Positions 24,088 to 37,900 of a DNA stretch of 64,000 nt are shown piece by piece. The translations under genes and the position numbers were made by a program. A model generated the notes under the pieces. The model made no database searches and was not told where the DNA came from. It saw only the letters and a program-made list of their open reading frames with translations. Position 1 is the stretch's first letter. Each line of letters begins with the position of its first letter. The DNA is from Brachypodium distachyon (Eukaryota > Streptophyta > Magnoliopsida > Poales > Poaceae). Where the stretch lies: positions 43,253,150 through 43,317,149 of the forward strand of contig NC_016134.3 in NCBI RefSeq assembly GCF_000005505.3, in the 5' to 3' direction.

Positions 24088-24547
24088 CTACGGCCTCGCC
24101 GTCCTCGCCGACGGCATCCAGGACGACGCGGGCAACGTGACGAGGTTCGTGATGCTGGCCAGGGAGCCCATCATCCCGCGCACCGACAGGCCATTCAAGA
24201 CGAGCATCGTGCTGGCCCACGACGGCGAGGGCACGTCGGTGCTCTTCAAGGTGCTGTCGGCGTTCGCCTTCAGGGACATCAGCCTGACCAAGATCGAGAG
24301 CCGGCCGCACCGGCACCGGCCCATACGGCTCGTGGACGACGCCAACGTCGGCACGGCCAAGCACTTCGAGTACATGTTCTACATCGACTTCCAGGCGTCC
24401 ATGGCCGACGTGCGCGCCCAGAACGCGCTCGCCGAGATCCAGGAGTTCACCTCCTTCCTCAGGGTGCTCGGCAGCTACCCCATGGACATGACGCCATGGG
24501 ACAGCGCGCCCTACACATCCTCAGCCGCCTCGAATCAACAAGCCTAA
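23300..24547 (+). CDS. ADT: Arogenate dehydratase / prephenate dehydratase, plastidial
   Basis: The enzyme decarboxylates and dehydrates arogenate to phenylalanine, the final step of Phe synthesis in plastids. The gene is intronless with 415 residues. Residues 1 to about 70 are rich in Ala, Arg and Ser, as in a transit peptide. The catalytic domain starts near residue 109 ([20 protein letters not shown]) and includes [28 protein letters not shown] and the substrate motif NVTRF near 279-283. An ACT regulatory domain follows from about 299 ([19 protein letters not shown]), with the phenylalanine-binding motif ESRP near 332. The C-terminus is YPMDMTPWD plus a short tail. The start is in context GCCATGGAA. 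The long minus-strand ORF over this gene is a GC-rich shadow. Plant genomes carry several ADT genes, and the exact paralogue was not assigned. Confidence 0.95.
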
Positions 24548-27244
24548 GCTGAGCTGAGGCTGAGCTCCCTGTTGGTGTTGCATCGATCAATGCGGCAAGA
24601 AATTCTTGTTAATTTAATCTTCTTCCCATGTTCATTTCTTTTGCTCCTCTTGAATATTTTTGTGGCTGAATTTCTTCCGGGAAAAACGAATAGCAAGGTG
24701 TCAATGAATCAGTGTAACCAGCATCACAAATTTTTGGATTGTTCTTCCGTGCACGCATCGGTGCCGGATGAATTTGCCTAATCAAAACCGGTTGCTGAGT
24801 TCTTGTCGCAAATCAACAGAGGTTGACCGTGCCAGGAGCGGTAGGTAGGCTGGTGAATGGTGATGTTTCTTTCTTTGTTCGTTTCTTCATTTTTCTGCTG
24901 CAATTTTAGCAGCTGCGCATATCCGGTTACTATATAAGTATCCTGCGTAGATCCGTTTTGGAAAAAGACAGAAATGCCTACGAAATGCTCTAACGATTGC
25001 TTGCCACGTAAGGTAAAGATTCAACCAAAAACCGAAGTTTCAGTCAGGCATCAGATATGTTCAAGTTCAAGCTCTGTCCACAGCGTTCTTAGCAAAGGCG
25101 CTAAACCGCAGCAGTCAATAGTTTTCTTTTCTTTTCAAACAAACGTGGACATATTTATTTAAAAAGCTAAATGTCGGTCGTCGGATCGTCGCAACATCAA
25201 ACTCTCGGATGCAACATTTTATGCGCATCGTGTGCAACATCTTTGTGAGTATAAAAAAACACCGCGAAAATAAAATTAAAAATGGCAACATATGTAGCAT
25301 AGAAAAGCAATGTACACAACATTTAGACATAGTGTAGGCAGCAACAAAAAAATACGTTCGCGATATCCAGACAACCCCACACAACACACGCTTAAAATGT
25401 TGCAACACAATATCTTTGTGTATGCAACAAACAACATACTCTTTATAGCATTGCCAATACAATGTACGCAACATCAACAATCTCAAATTCACTAACCTTT
25501 CACTAGCACACATTTGAGACGCCGCCTTCATTGATTTGTGCTCACCGGCATGCAGGATCCCTGTTGGAGCTTGGTAGGCGTCAATGGACCACCTCTAAGT
25601 TCACCCATGGTGCGAGTCCCGCGCGGATACTGCCTGGATGAAGGAGGAGGATGCGCATGATGGATGGCGATGTGGAAGTCAGGCACCTTGGGAGGAGAAT
25701 TTTGTGGCAGTCTCAAGTTGCAGGCGAGGAGACGCGGGGAAATAGAAGCCGTGGGATGAGTGGACAACCCAACCGAAAGATATGATCATTTACCAACAAA
25801 TAAATACAAACATTCTAAGGTTACTGAATTGAATTATGGGTGTTGCTTCCGTCGGAACAAAAAAAAATGATGCAGGACAACATTTTACAGCTTACTTAGG
25901 ACAATTCTGTTGAGAGCATACCAAGTGCACGTCCTTGACAGTAGACTAGCCTTTCATTTGTTGGTGCTGGGCGGCTGCTTTCTGTTCCAGCCTGGCTCTG
26001 GCTCGCTAATCTATTTTAGAAGAGGGTCCAATCCAATCCAACCAAACCAAAGTACCAAACGTTCCATCCATTCGTTCCTACCATTTCCTATTCTTATTTT
26101 CGGCGAAGATCCGACCAGCTTTATTCCGCAATCTCCTTCCCCTCTCAAATGCTTCTCACATGAGACGATATAATTTGTCTAGCAATGTCACAAGTGAAGC
26201 AGTCAACTGATTTGTTGTTAGAATGCCTGGAAGAGCGAAATGGAACGTCAGGACTCTTCTCAAAGCGAAATATACGGACCGATTCCCATCACTTGGTTTT
26301 AGTGCTCTCTCATGTGACGTTAACACAAGAGATGAAATCATGAAAGAGGGATAACCATACAGCTTTACATGACACTGACGCAAGAGCTTGTTGGTTAGTT
26401 GGGATCTGAGGTCCGGTGGTTACACGCTCGCTGGAACTTTCTTTCCCACATAAAATACGATAAGGAAAAGGTAGCGTATTAACCAGAAAAAGAAGAAGAA
26501 ACGAGAAGGGAAGTGGCAAGTCCATATCTGGTTAGTTAGCAGCAGCAGCAACAGCTGACAACTGGTTCTGCAAATCGTCTTCAAACAAGAAGGCAAATGC
26601 GTTAGAAACAAAAAGCATGTCCAAACACAGATTCGTGTGTCCATTCAAACTGATGTAATAGTAGCCTGCACCCAATAACACTGATGAACACAAGGATAAC
26701 AGGCAGTGCACTAGATTTACTTGTTTCGTTCTGCCTCCATGATGTTCTATTGTCAGCTTTGTTTTTAAGTACAAAAATCGCTACATCTCAAGTTTTCACA
26801 AAAACAGCAGTTACTCGGTGTCTTCGTCGCCTGGTTTACTCCCCTGGTTAAGAAACAATACACTCTTTTAGGATACAAGGCCCACTATGAACAGAAAGAT
26901 CAAGCATATGTGACAAGAGCCCCAAATTTTGACTCATCAGGGATTTTACGGATTGAAATGGCCAAAATTGACTGGGCATTTATTCTTTCTGTAAGCACCT
27001 TTCTACAGGATAAATGGTGGGATTAAGGGATGAGTTGACCAAAATTTGCAGATGCATGTCGTCAACTTCGCACTAATCCACCTGCCTGTCATGACCGCTG
27101 CTCAAGTATTTCGACCGCTGTTGTGCATCACCTCATGCAACTGTGATTTGAGGTTCTGTTGAGCACCAGACTTCATGCTAGTCCACCTCAATGTCATCAT
27201 TCGAGCTGTTCCTGCTATTTCTGCTGCTGTGTATGGCAATTGTA
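24548..27244. other. Intergenic DNA between convergent ADT and PCF11-like genes
   Basis: The left part is the ADT 3' UTR, and the right part (about 26900-27244) is the 3' UTR of the minus-strand PCF11-like gene. Between them, 25180-25510 has many GCAACAT and CAACA motifs and resembles decayed repetitive DNA. The region 25530-25780 is moderately GC-rich with no supported ORF. No gene was found. Confidence 0.5.
25180..25510. repeat. GCAACAT-rich degenerate repeat tract
   Basis: Variants of GCAACATnnn occur repeatedly (CGCAACATC, TGCAACATT, TGCAACATC, GGCAACATA, CACAACATT, ACGCAACATC) over about 330 bp in otherwise AT-rich DNA. No fixed period was evident. Element ends were not identified. Confidence 0.4.
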
Positions 27245-30200
27245 CTAATCAACATCCATGCCATCATTTGCGATTCTCGGCATACATCTTGCATGGACTA
27301 TGGGTGCACTCCCTTTACTCTCGACACTGCCACCACAGCTACCTTCTACCTTTGAGTAATCAAAATAGACAGCATCCTTGTACATCCAGTCACCCCTATC
27401 GATAGAATAGATGTCATCGAATTGCTCCCCACAAAGTAAGCAGATAATCTGGCTCTCATCTGCAGGAACCATAAACTCACAGACCTCTGCAGGACCAGAC
27501 TCAGAATCAGAAGCATCTACATCAGAATCCAGGAAGATGTTCTCTGCTTCATGTGATCCATCAATCCAATTGTTCTTGCTAGGGTACCATCTTTCAGGAG
27601 CAATGCCGGTATTTCTAGTCTCAGAAAGCCCCGATCCACAGCCGACAGTGTGTGCACTGAGCTCCTCTTCAAGACTGAATCGCAGACCACATGTTTTACA
27701 TTGATGACTTTGGTCATCAAAGAGGCCATTAACCACATGTGCATGGTACTTTCGGAGCACCTCTGGTTTGAACTCGAGACCGATAAGGTCTGCCATCTTG
27801 ATTTCCACATGTTGGGGCAACAAAGTTTTTGTTGGAGCATCCTTATCAACCGAAGGCTGGGAAATAGGCAACAGTGGAGGTGTAGCATTGACATCAGATG
27901 CGCTCAGACTTGATTTACTTGGCTTTTGTGGAACTGCAGCAGACAAATTAGTGGATGGTGAAGAAATTAACCCCTTTGCAACCAGAGAACTGAGAAGACT
28001 AGAGAGCGGTGCAGCTTTCTCGGCATTCTGTGTTGGTGGCGGACCTGGCGGCAATGGTGGGCGAACAGAATTTAGTGCATGAGGCTTCGAGGTGGCATTT
28101 TCACTGGCTGAAGCAACTGGAAGAGATGTTGAACCATGTTGATGTGGGGCACTAGGAAGAGGAGGCTGTGCCCTCAAGCTAGCATGATCATTTGGTTTTG
28201 GTTTGAATCCACTCTTTATAAGACCAGCCAATAAATTACTAGCACTCATCTGATCTGAGTTTACATGGGTGGAATCACTAGGAGAAGAGACTTCAGGCTG
28301 ATGATGTCCCATTCCAGAGGAAAGAGGCAGATGGACAGAAGATCTAAACAGTGATGAAGAGTTCTCATGTGGCAAGTGTGTCTGCAGTTGATCAGATGGC
28401 TTGAGATGTGGCTTTGGCTGCACTGAAGGGTGCTTCTGAGTCTGCTGGGAAGCCTGTGACACAGTTGCCTTCATACTAGGCCGGCCCTGAGAATGTGCAG
28501 CATTTTGAGACAAGGCATGAGCTCTTTGGTTATGTTCCTCCTGGAGGTTTTGACCCAATGGCAAAAATGATCTGGAAGTGTAAATATCATGCTCCGCAGG
28601 ACTTGGGGAGCCCTGGCGCGCAAAGGACGCGGTAGGTGAAGCTGAGTGGACAGGTGGAGATGAAGATTGCCAATATTTATGTTTTTGTTCCCCAAAAGTT
28701 GTAGGTCCACTAGTAGCACTTTCAAGGCTTGATCGTCCAGCATAGGCTCCAGATAACCCAATAGGTGGAGATGAAGTGATGCTTGCTGACTGATTGGAAA
28801 ACCTTGATATCCTTGGATCGCGCCCAACGTCTGGGTGCATTTTTTCCTGGGATAACCATAGACTAGAACGAGGTTCCAGGAACTTTTGTCCTTCAGGCCA
28901 CATTTCTCTATCAATTCTTGGTTCCACCTCACGCTTACCATGAATATACTCTTCAGGATCCTGAAGAATTAGAGACAATCAGATTAGGGATCAGATTATA
29001 ATCATCTCCCGAAATTAGGTGGAATATATATATATATGAAGTTAATTTAACATGGTACATGGCAAATCTTAAGATTTCATAGAAAAAATATAGTATAGGT
29101 AGCAAAGTTGAGAGCCCAGCAGCTAAATATATCCCTGCGTCATTATGTACAAGTAATTATCTTATAGTGACCATGTATATACTTTTTTAATAGTTTTCCT
29201 CCACATACCATATATGCTGCAATTCTTCTATCTTGACCTGTTGCATGTCCAAATCTTGGGATGATATCTGGTTTGTGGAAGTCGGGGTCCAATTGGTCCC
29301 CCGGATCTGCCCATTTAGCCCCTTGAAAGCCTATAATACTACCATCATCAACCATGCGTTCCCCTTTTCTTGCAGAACTGGCACCTCCATAATCTGCTCC
29401 TTGAGAACGTACATCATCCCACATGTACTCTTCTTCCTCAGAGTTCTTCCAGCTTTTGTTAGATGACGGCTTAATAATCCTATCAGAATTACTGACAGGA
29501 GTTGGAAGAAGTGCATTGTCCAAACGTACAGATCCTGAAGGACGAGCATCCCTGTTTGCATAAAGATTGTTGCGCCTGTCAAATTGTTCTTCAGAAGAAC
29601 TAAGACCTCCAGTGTAATATGGTCCCACAGGTCCATCTTGTCCTTTAGACTTTGAGCGAAATTGACCAGCTCCCACAACAGGCTGTTGTGAGATATTGGA
29701 AAATCCAAGGGCCCTCACATCTCTATCTGGCTTTTCATGAATAGGATTGCTAAAAGGGTCCCTTTGAGCACGCTGTAAGTTTAGCATATCATAGCAAAAT
29801 ATATCAGGACAAGCATACAAACAGAAACAAGGAGTTTAAGCACTTATCTGGCAATTTACGTATAAATAACAAAGAGCAAAAAATAACTTACGGGCCTAGA
29901 ATTCACAACATCCAGCCGTCTCCCTGCACCTTTGTCAATAGCTACCCTGTTAACTCTTTCAATATCATCGCTAGCATCAGACATTACAGATGTCTTGGCA
30001 CCGGCTCCCAGTAGCCCCTGTCCAAATTGAGGGGAAAAAGGTATCTGGAATAAATTACAGTGTGGAACAGAAGAAAAAACAGCAGTTGCAATGCTAAACA
30101 CATGATGCAATTTTACAAGAAATGAAAAATATAACAAAAAGAACATGCTGCTTGCCTTATTTGGTTGTTGGAGCTGTTGCCTTGCTTCCAAATATTTTGG

Positions 30201-32306
30201 ATTTACATGAATGCTGTGGGATGGGCGCTGGGATTGAGAATCAGGCTTCGATGATGCAGCCCCTGACGATCCGTTAGCAGGTGATTGAAAACCAAGTTCC
30301 TTCTCAATCATTTGCAGTGAAGCTTGAGAAAATACTCCTTTCCATGTTCCAAAAAGGTGCCTCATGCTAGTATGCACAGGAGGATCAACCTGTCTATACG
30401 CCTTGCAGAAAACCTATAATAGAACAATCAGCAGAGAACCAAGTTTAATTAGAATGTCAATGCCAGACTCATCCCAGAAGGGAACTGAGGTCCAATTAGG
30501 TTTATGGATGTCTTGAGTTTTTAAAAATATAGGGTTGACACTAACCTCAGGTAATCTTGCAGAAAAATGTTTAATATAGTCTTTCCCGATATTCTTGACT
30601 ATACTGTCAAGCAGGTAAAGAGATGGCAGCTTCTGTTCGCTTGGAACCTACAAGCACAGGCGGTCATCAAATGAAATAGACATGCCCCTAAACAATTAAG
30701 GAATAGAATTAACATAAATACAACAGATTTACAACAGAAAAAAGAATGACAGAAGCAAGGAAACAGTGACACGAGGTAACAGGTGAAAACCATTCAGAGC
30801 CCAATCTGCTCACAAATTATTTCTGCGATACCAAAACAACAGCAAATATGCTGCAGAGAGGATAAATACCGGCATGTTTTGCATGACATCACACCCTCTA
30901 GACACAGCACAGTGCTTTTCCTTTTTGTACTGATATAAGGAGTAAGCTGTACTTCCATAGAAGTCTAACATGGTATCTTTTGAGCATACAAGAGGTGGCA
31001 ACAAAACAATCCTAGCCGAAATGCTAGATCCAGCAGTAGCATCCTGCCGTCTCCAAACTGAGGAGAGAAGGTTACATAAAAGAAAGGAACACACAAATGA
31101 ACACTATTTAAATGCCCAGAGCCTATCCAACAAAGAGAAGACCAAGTTTCTGCCACATCAGAGGTGCAGTGTTTCCCCATCTATTCATCATTCTATTTAT
31201 ATAGTTTAATCTTTGCACAAACATATCACAAATTCCATAAAACGTTTCGAAATCTGAATAATTTTTTTACTGCAATGGTAGGAATATGAGGTACACAAAA
31301 TTTGAGGACTTGAGCCATGAGAATAGTATAACATGTAGTACTGGAAAAAGTTTTGAACTAATCTGCAGAACAGATAGTGGAGCAGCAGTAATGAAACTGC
31401 CCCAAAGGCTGGTTTGCATTTGCAACCAAAAGCCAATGGTATTTAGATGTTTTAGTTTCACTGAACACTGCTGCTGCCTTCTTATTACAAAAAGAAGGGT
31501 GATCCAAACCGTAACAGTTTAATTGCTTTTGCCATGCCACAAAGATCTGATGCACATATGGTGAATGACCCCATGGCTGGAAAATAACTGTACGCCACCT
31601 TGGAACCGTAAGTCGTATGCTTATAGACTCAGCCTTATTAGTGTCATACATGAGCCTCACACATACATACACACGCAGAGAGAGAGGGGGGGGGGAGTTC
31701 ACGATGGCTTATTCATTGCCACGATGTTTACAAGCTGCATCTGTTTTGTAATGCACATCAACACAGAATCAGAATGAGGTAATTTATGCCCGGTACGAAA
31801 AATGAGCGACATTAATTTACTCCTGCACCAAATTTTACACAGAACACACAACCTTTGCAAACATGAAAAATACAGTACATCGAACCTGACTAGCTAGCAT
31901 CCATTTACCCGCTCATCCAACAAAAGTGCTAAGCTTTACATGGGAGACAAGATAGAGAGACGAGTCAAAAGGCAAAGGTCACCTCGAGGATGTTGGCGCA
32001 GATGAGCGCAGCGATGGGCTTAGCTGCGTGCAGGTTCTCGCCGGCGATAATGGTGAGGTTGGTGATGATGGGCTTGGAGTTGAACGTGAGCTCCCCGAGC
32101 GCCGTCCTGTACTGCGCGACAAGCTCGTCCACCTGCACCTGCTGCTCGGCGCTGGCCGCCGCCGCGGCGCCATTGGTGGCGTAAGATCTGGGGTCCCGCG
32201 GGGCCTGCGCGAGGCGCTGCTTCTTGTTGGCGGCGGCCGGGTCCGGCGCCGCGGATCTGCGGGCCGCCGAGGAGGAGGAGGGGGCGGCCTCCATGGAGGC
32301 GCGCAT
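27245..32306 (-). CDS. PCFS4: PCF11-like pre-mRNA cleavage and polyadenylation factor (PCFS4 type)
   Basis: PCF11-family proteins bind the RNA polymerase II C-terminal domain and cleavage factors and act in 3'-end formation in the nucleus. Six exons were joined: 32306-31983, 30647-30546, 30413-30156, 30044-29892, 29772-29209 and 28960-27245. Each is a multiple of three, and they sum to 3117 nt (1038 residues). Residues about 50-200 form the CID domain ([58 protein letters not shown]). A long disordered Ser/Pro/Gln-rich middle follows. Two zinc-finger-like motifs lie near the C-terminus ([21 protein letters not shown] and [11 protein letters not shown]), with WYPSKNNW between them. Intron 3 appears to use a GC donor. 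A second Met (MEAAP) 4 residues in could be the true start. The family includes Arabidopsis PCFS4, which affects FCA polyadenylation; whether this gene does the same is inference. Confidence 0.93.
30648..31982. other. Long first intron of the PCF11-like gene
   Basis: This 1.3-kb intron contains a short simple-sequence patch near 31660-31698 (CA and GA repeats, then a run of ten G). No gene or complete transposon was recognised. Confidence 0.6.
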
Positions 32307-34973
32307 GGCGAGCGGCCGATGCGAAGAAGGGCGGTCCAGCTAGGGTTTGGGCAATCGAGCGCTGTTGGGTGGGCGGAATGGATTCCCTTGGCCGTCTCTC
32401 CCCTGGGCTGGGTTGGCGTTGGGGTTCAAGCGGAGGAGTGAAGCTCGGAAGGAATGGCACGGATTGGGGAGGTTTGGTTTTGATTTTGATTTCGATTTCG
32501 TTTTGGAACCGAGGGGAAGGAGGGGGGGGGGGGGGGGGGGGGGGTGAGCGTGAAGAAGATGATGGGACCTTTTATAACTTTGACCCCCCAGAGTCGATGG
32601 AGTTTCCATACATGGCCGTCCTCTTTGCTTTCCCCTCTCAGGCTCTCACATCACACAGCAGAGAAAGAAAGGAAGGAAATCGAAAGAGTAATGAGAAGGA
32701 TCGCCTGGTGTTTACTGCTGAGTAAATTGCATTGAACCTCTTTAAACCAGTTGGTTGTCTCCCTGCAATCTCCATGTTGTACTCTCTCTTCCTCAGTTTA
32801 CTAGCTTCCAGTTAGGTTAAGGTTGATTGAGCATGTATTATCTCTTTTTCAGGTTACTAGGCTACGTTTTAAAAGTCAAGATTTTTTCAGTTTGTTGCGT
32901 TTTATACGTTGCATTAACTCGCAGATTGGCTCTTTCCTTGGCCCACACGGAACGTCACTTCGTATATGACTCTAGTTGACCAAGGATGCATGAAAACAAA
33001 TGGATATGTTAAACAAGAAATTGATTGACGATCTAGTGAGAAGATAATCACGGATTCCGATAGCAATATCTAAGGGAATCGAACGATCATGTTCAATGGT
33101 AGTCAAGCGATTTTTTTTGCAAAGCTACCCTATCTTACGATAAGGTAAGCCCGATAAACTGAAGATGAGGAACGAGGAAGTAACTCTTCAATCCCGTCAT
33201 GTCATCCAAAATCACACGTAAGCCGTAGGTGTGGCATGTAGCATGTGCAGGGATACTTCAAATTTGGCGCGAAGCACACAGCTCTTCAATCTCTCCACGT
33301 CACCCAAAAACGCACGTGGACCTCTATAGTTTCGACTCTTCATAGAGTTAACTCTTTACGAGCCATTAATCATTTATTCTTCTCTCTCCTCCACATCAGC
33401 AATGTCCCGAAACGGCCCCAACAAACCCGGTGAAGTTTCAGGCCTAATGAGTCCATCAGCCAATCAAGAATCAACGCATGGATCTTCAGCAGCTTAAACT
33501 TGGTTGGGCTCAAATTGCGTCAAGCACGTTGCCCTAAATTTTTATTTTTAGCATATGCAAGAAGCCCGAGCTGTTCCTACTTTACACTCCAAATATCTAG
33601 CCAACACAACCCACATGCATAGACAGAGGCCAACACATGTGGCAATTTACTCGGTCTCCACCAGGATAGCCAGAGATTGATTGTTCAGCAACAGATATGG
33701 TACAATGGCAGGTTGAATGAAGCACTATCACTCAGCTAATTGGTACAAATGTTACAAGAACAACCCCATGATACAACATGTCGACATATATATGCTTATG
33801 TCTTGCAAGGTCTGCTACGTAAATACAACAATATATACAGTACTGCTTGCTCCAGGCCACAGTCAGACAAAACCCCTTTCTTTTCAGGGCCAACTGTAGT
33901 TACATATATATAAGAAATATATAATATACAGAGGTATCTAGTGGAAACTATAATTTACACAGCTTAACATGGAGATTCTAATGTTTCAAACTCGGCAAGC
34001 ATTAAGTGTGACCAAGGAGGTATCATCACGGCGGAGAATAATCTCTTCGAAGATTTCTGAAACCAGCAGAAAACGTGTATCAGTAAGTGACGCGGAAAAG
34101 CTCCATATTGCATCTCATGGATAAGTTGGACAGCCAGTTTCGTCCGTGGATTTCATACAAGAAACATCGACCGATCCGTAAGCTGCCCATCAGTACACCT
34201 TTCAAGGTAAAACATGAGGTAAAGTTGTAGATAAATGTGGACAAGTATGTAAGTACACCTTTCTTTGGTGAACAAAACTTAGGTTTTAAAAACAACCTAA
34301 CAGAACTCCAATGAGCCGAGAGGCACCACAAATATGTTATTTGAAACAGCATCTAGCATAGTTATGGGCTTTTCTGTGTATGGATCAACCTACCAGTCTG
34401 GTTTCTATAGACAAAACAAGAGTCCGAGACAGTGTCATTATCAGAAACATTAACAGCAACGCCACTCAGCTTAGACTGATAAAAAATTCAAATATCATAT
34501 GCGCACTACCGGTGAATTATCACATCAAACATCATTATGACATATATTAACCCGCTGATTTAAAGGTAACAAAAGGAAACAAGGGACAGTTCAACTTAAT
34601 GGTACATACTTGCTATCAAATTATCAACACTCAATAATTCTGCATTCAAATGAGATCAAATCTTCCTTTAAAATATTGAAGTTCACATTCAACATTCTTT
34701 TTGTAAGATCACATTCAGCAATTCAATAACTCTTGGTAATATTGAAGAGAAACAGGAAGCTCAAAAAATAGCAGCGTACCTTAAGCCATTGAAGGGAGTG
34801 GCCAGTTACATTTTGCTCGAAAGTGTTAAGTTAAGTAGTCCTTATTCATTGAGTAACAGTGCCCATATTTTTCCATCATTAGCAGGCTAAATACCAAAAA
34901 AAGGAACTCCTCCATGTGAATCTTATCGAGACAGCTTTATGGAAATGCTTCTTTTTGTAACAGTACGAAACTG
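32307..34973. other. PCF11-like promoter side, intergenic DNA and CTR1 3' region
   Basis: The left part is the GC-rich leader and promoter of the minus-strand PCF11-like gene and includes a run of 23 G (32522-32544). The middle has a diverged direct repeat (CTCTTCAATC near 33185 and 33281, each followed by CACGT and an ACGCACGT-like block). The right part is probably 3' UTR of CTR1 from about 33960. It may be spliced, since AG/GT-like sites occur there. No separate gene was supported. Confidence 0.5.
32522..32544. repeat. Poly-G tract, 23 bp (C23 on the PCF11-like sense strand)
   Basis: An uninterrupted run of 23 G lies 216-238 bp upstream of the PCF11-like start codon, preceded by GAGGGGAAGGA. 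The count may be affected by sequencing error. Confidence 0.8.
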
Positions 34974-37900
34974 CTACGAGTCTGAACGGAGCAACTGAGG
35001 CACCGAAACCTTATTAATTAAAGGTCTCAAAGTCTCCATGATATTAGCAAATGAGGGTCGCCTCCATGGCTCACTACAATAGGTGTAGGAATATTCTAGT
35101 TAGCCTTTTATGTCGCTGAAATTATCTATGAAAGGGAAATATGAAAGCCACATATTGATGGAACACATACTTTGCCCAGCAGGATTCAATCAATGCAGCT
35201 ACTTGAGGATTCAAATCTTTTGGGATTTCAAGTCTTCTTCCTTTAAAGCCTACAGCAGCAACCACCTGCAGAAAAGCATATTGTACCGTTTATAAAAGGT
35301 AAATACATACTGACATGCTTCAGGTGTTCATTTGTGGATAAGCAAAATATGTTCTGGATAAATTGACTAATTCCAAGGAACAGTGGCATCGCTTCATTGG
35401 TGCTGGTGCCAAATTAGATAAAGGGAATTACCTGGGCAGGATTCAGGTTACACCATGGTTGTTGTAATGTCATAAGTTCCCATAGAATTACAGCAAAACT
35501 GTAGACATCAGACTTCTCATTGGATGGTTCATCTCGGAGCACTTCAGGCGCCATCCATTCAGGCTGATGTATAAAGGGCAAGATAAGCCAAAAGCATGAG
35601 TGGGAAAGGCGAAGTTTAGAAGAAATGAAAAAGGCACTTACAGTTCCTGCCAAAGACTTCGACGATAAGAAAGTGTTGGCTTTTAGTCGTGAAAGGCCAA
35701 AGTCGCATACCTGCAAGTAAATAAGTAGAGAATTTCAAAAAAAAAAAAAAGTGGAGGTACCTGGTCTTAATTTAGTAGCACATTGTGGGTAAGAGAAACA
35801 AGCCGGGAGTAAATCTATGCAACAGTACAACAGAACAGATAAAATTTCAGACGGGCACGACCATTCCAGATGGAGCCTCTGATTTCTGGATGGAAAATGC
35901 CATGACTGAATATCCACATGCTATGTCAAAGTCTACAGCTAGTTTAGCATTTGTTTAGGGAAATTAGCAGCTTTTTCAAGTGTTTTCCTTAAATATGTTT
36001 ACTGACAAGAATAACTAATGCTGATGGCCATTCCTGATATTGCTTTTGCAGAGGCTACTGCCCGAAATATGACTGGAAGCTGACGTGTGCTGTCAATTTA
36101 GGAGCTGAACATCTTCTGGAACTCTATTGTTACATCTATTGTAAGTTTAGGAGCCTATCAAATACTCGCCAAATCAGTTAACTCAGGGTACAACCAGTGA
36201 TAACATGTCAAAACAAAATCAAGGTAAACTTATGGAAAAACAATGGCATGGTGGTATGAGAAAATTGACAGTGCACACACAATGACACAGATAGTAATAA
36301 CATGGACAACAATATTCATCACGATGTGCGCACCTTCTAGTCATTTACCTTCATGAAACATACCAGAACATACAGGGTATTACTAAATACAACAAAGTAT
36401 TAGCTATATAGTTTATGAACCATACTTTTACAGTGTACTTCTTGTCGACCAGAAGATTTGGAGACTTCAAATCGCGATGAACAATAGGAGGGCTGCGTCT
36501 ATGTAGATAGTTCATTCCTTTTGCCTGTTAAGTGGGCAGGAACAATTTAGATGGTAGTGACTGTTTTAACTTTATACCCTGGGAAGTCAAAAGTTGAGAA
36601 AACAGGTAACATGAGAGCAGCCAATACCACATCAAAGGCCATGTTCAAGCGCCGCCTCTCATCCAGAACTTCCCTTGCACCACTCCTATGCAAAAGTTTA
36701 TACAAGCTACCTCTGGAATGAAAGAAGCGTGTCACTTATTGAAAGCAGTCAAGTAGCTGAAGTACTATGGTATCAAATGATTATAACAAAGACAGGGGTA
36801 ACTTAAATGCATATTGTACCTCGACAAGTATTCTGTAACTATTGATAGGTTTGGAGGTTCAGTAACAGCACCCATGAATAGAACAATATTTGGATGCCTC
36901 AGACTTTTCATTATTGCGACCTAACACATAGAAAAGGCATTCATAAGGTAATTAATATGGACAGGGATACTTGATAAAAAGCATAAACATGGACTGGATA
37001 TTGAACAAGATCACTGACAGGTGACAACCACTTCGTGCTATAGAACATAATCACTTATAAATAAATTATCATTCAAAAAACCAATCACACAGCACAGTCC
37101 AATGATACATATCAGACCAACCCATGCAAAGATTTCAAGTTTATTCAACAAACCTCTCTCATAAATTCCCTGAAGCGATCTAGATGATAATCCTGCTCCA
37201 TGAGTATCTTCACAGCAACATCCTGTGGTAATACAGAGTTTTTTGCAACATTGAGTCCAAAAACATTTAGTCGAAGGGCTCACTTGTACTTACGACAAAT
37301 TAGGACAATGAAGCTCAAACGAAAGATGCAATTGTGCACCATTAAGAGTTCAATGGGGATCCAAAGAAGATTTCTTTTCCCTCTTGGCAGTGACAAATTG
37401 CCAATAAACAACAACACATACCGATCCATGCCAGTCAGCACGATGAACTGTTCCGAAAGAACCTGGAAAGAAAGTAAGTTTGCAAAAATGTAAAATCACA
37501 AAATTGTTCTTCCAGTAGGGTACATATCAAGATTTAACTTGCAAATATCCGACTGTCCCCAAATAGATGTTACCGTTGCTAGTGCAACGGATGACATAAA
37601 TTTAGCAAATAAAAAAAGATATTCCCAAGGACTATAAAAGACTTGCGAGTTTTATTTGCACACGTGTACCTGCTCCAATCTTCTCCTTCAAAACCAGCTC
37701 ATTCCATGGAATAATTAGATCATCCACAGCAAGCGAAAGATCACTGACTGTACTCCGTAGATACTGATTCCCCTCGATTAACTGATATTCTTTCTTTTTA
37801 TCTGCTGCCAAATTGGCGGACATAAGTGGCAAGACTTCCCGAGGAGCTTCTGGCAGAATAATGTCTGGGTTCGTAGTTGCTTGCCCTGCATCACCAGAAT

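Noticed and set aside
22868..24364. 498-residue minus-strand ORF over the ADT gene
   Set aside because: It is the antisense shadow of a very GC-rich real gene. It has no recognisable domain and is Arg/Gly/Ala-biased.
23191..24552. 453-residue plus-strand ORF in another frame over ADT
   Set aside because: It is a frame shadow of ADT with Pro/Arg/His-rich composition and no motif.
27411..28082. Plus-strand ORFs opposite the PCF11-like last exon
   Set aside because: They are antisense shadows. The minus-strand frame is open for 572 codons with the expected zinc-finger motifs.
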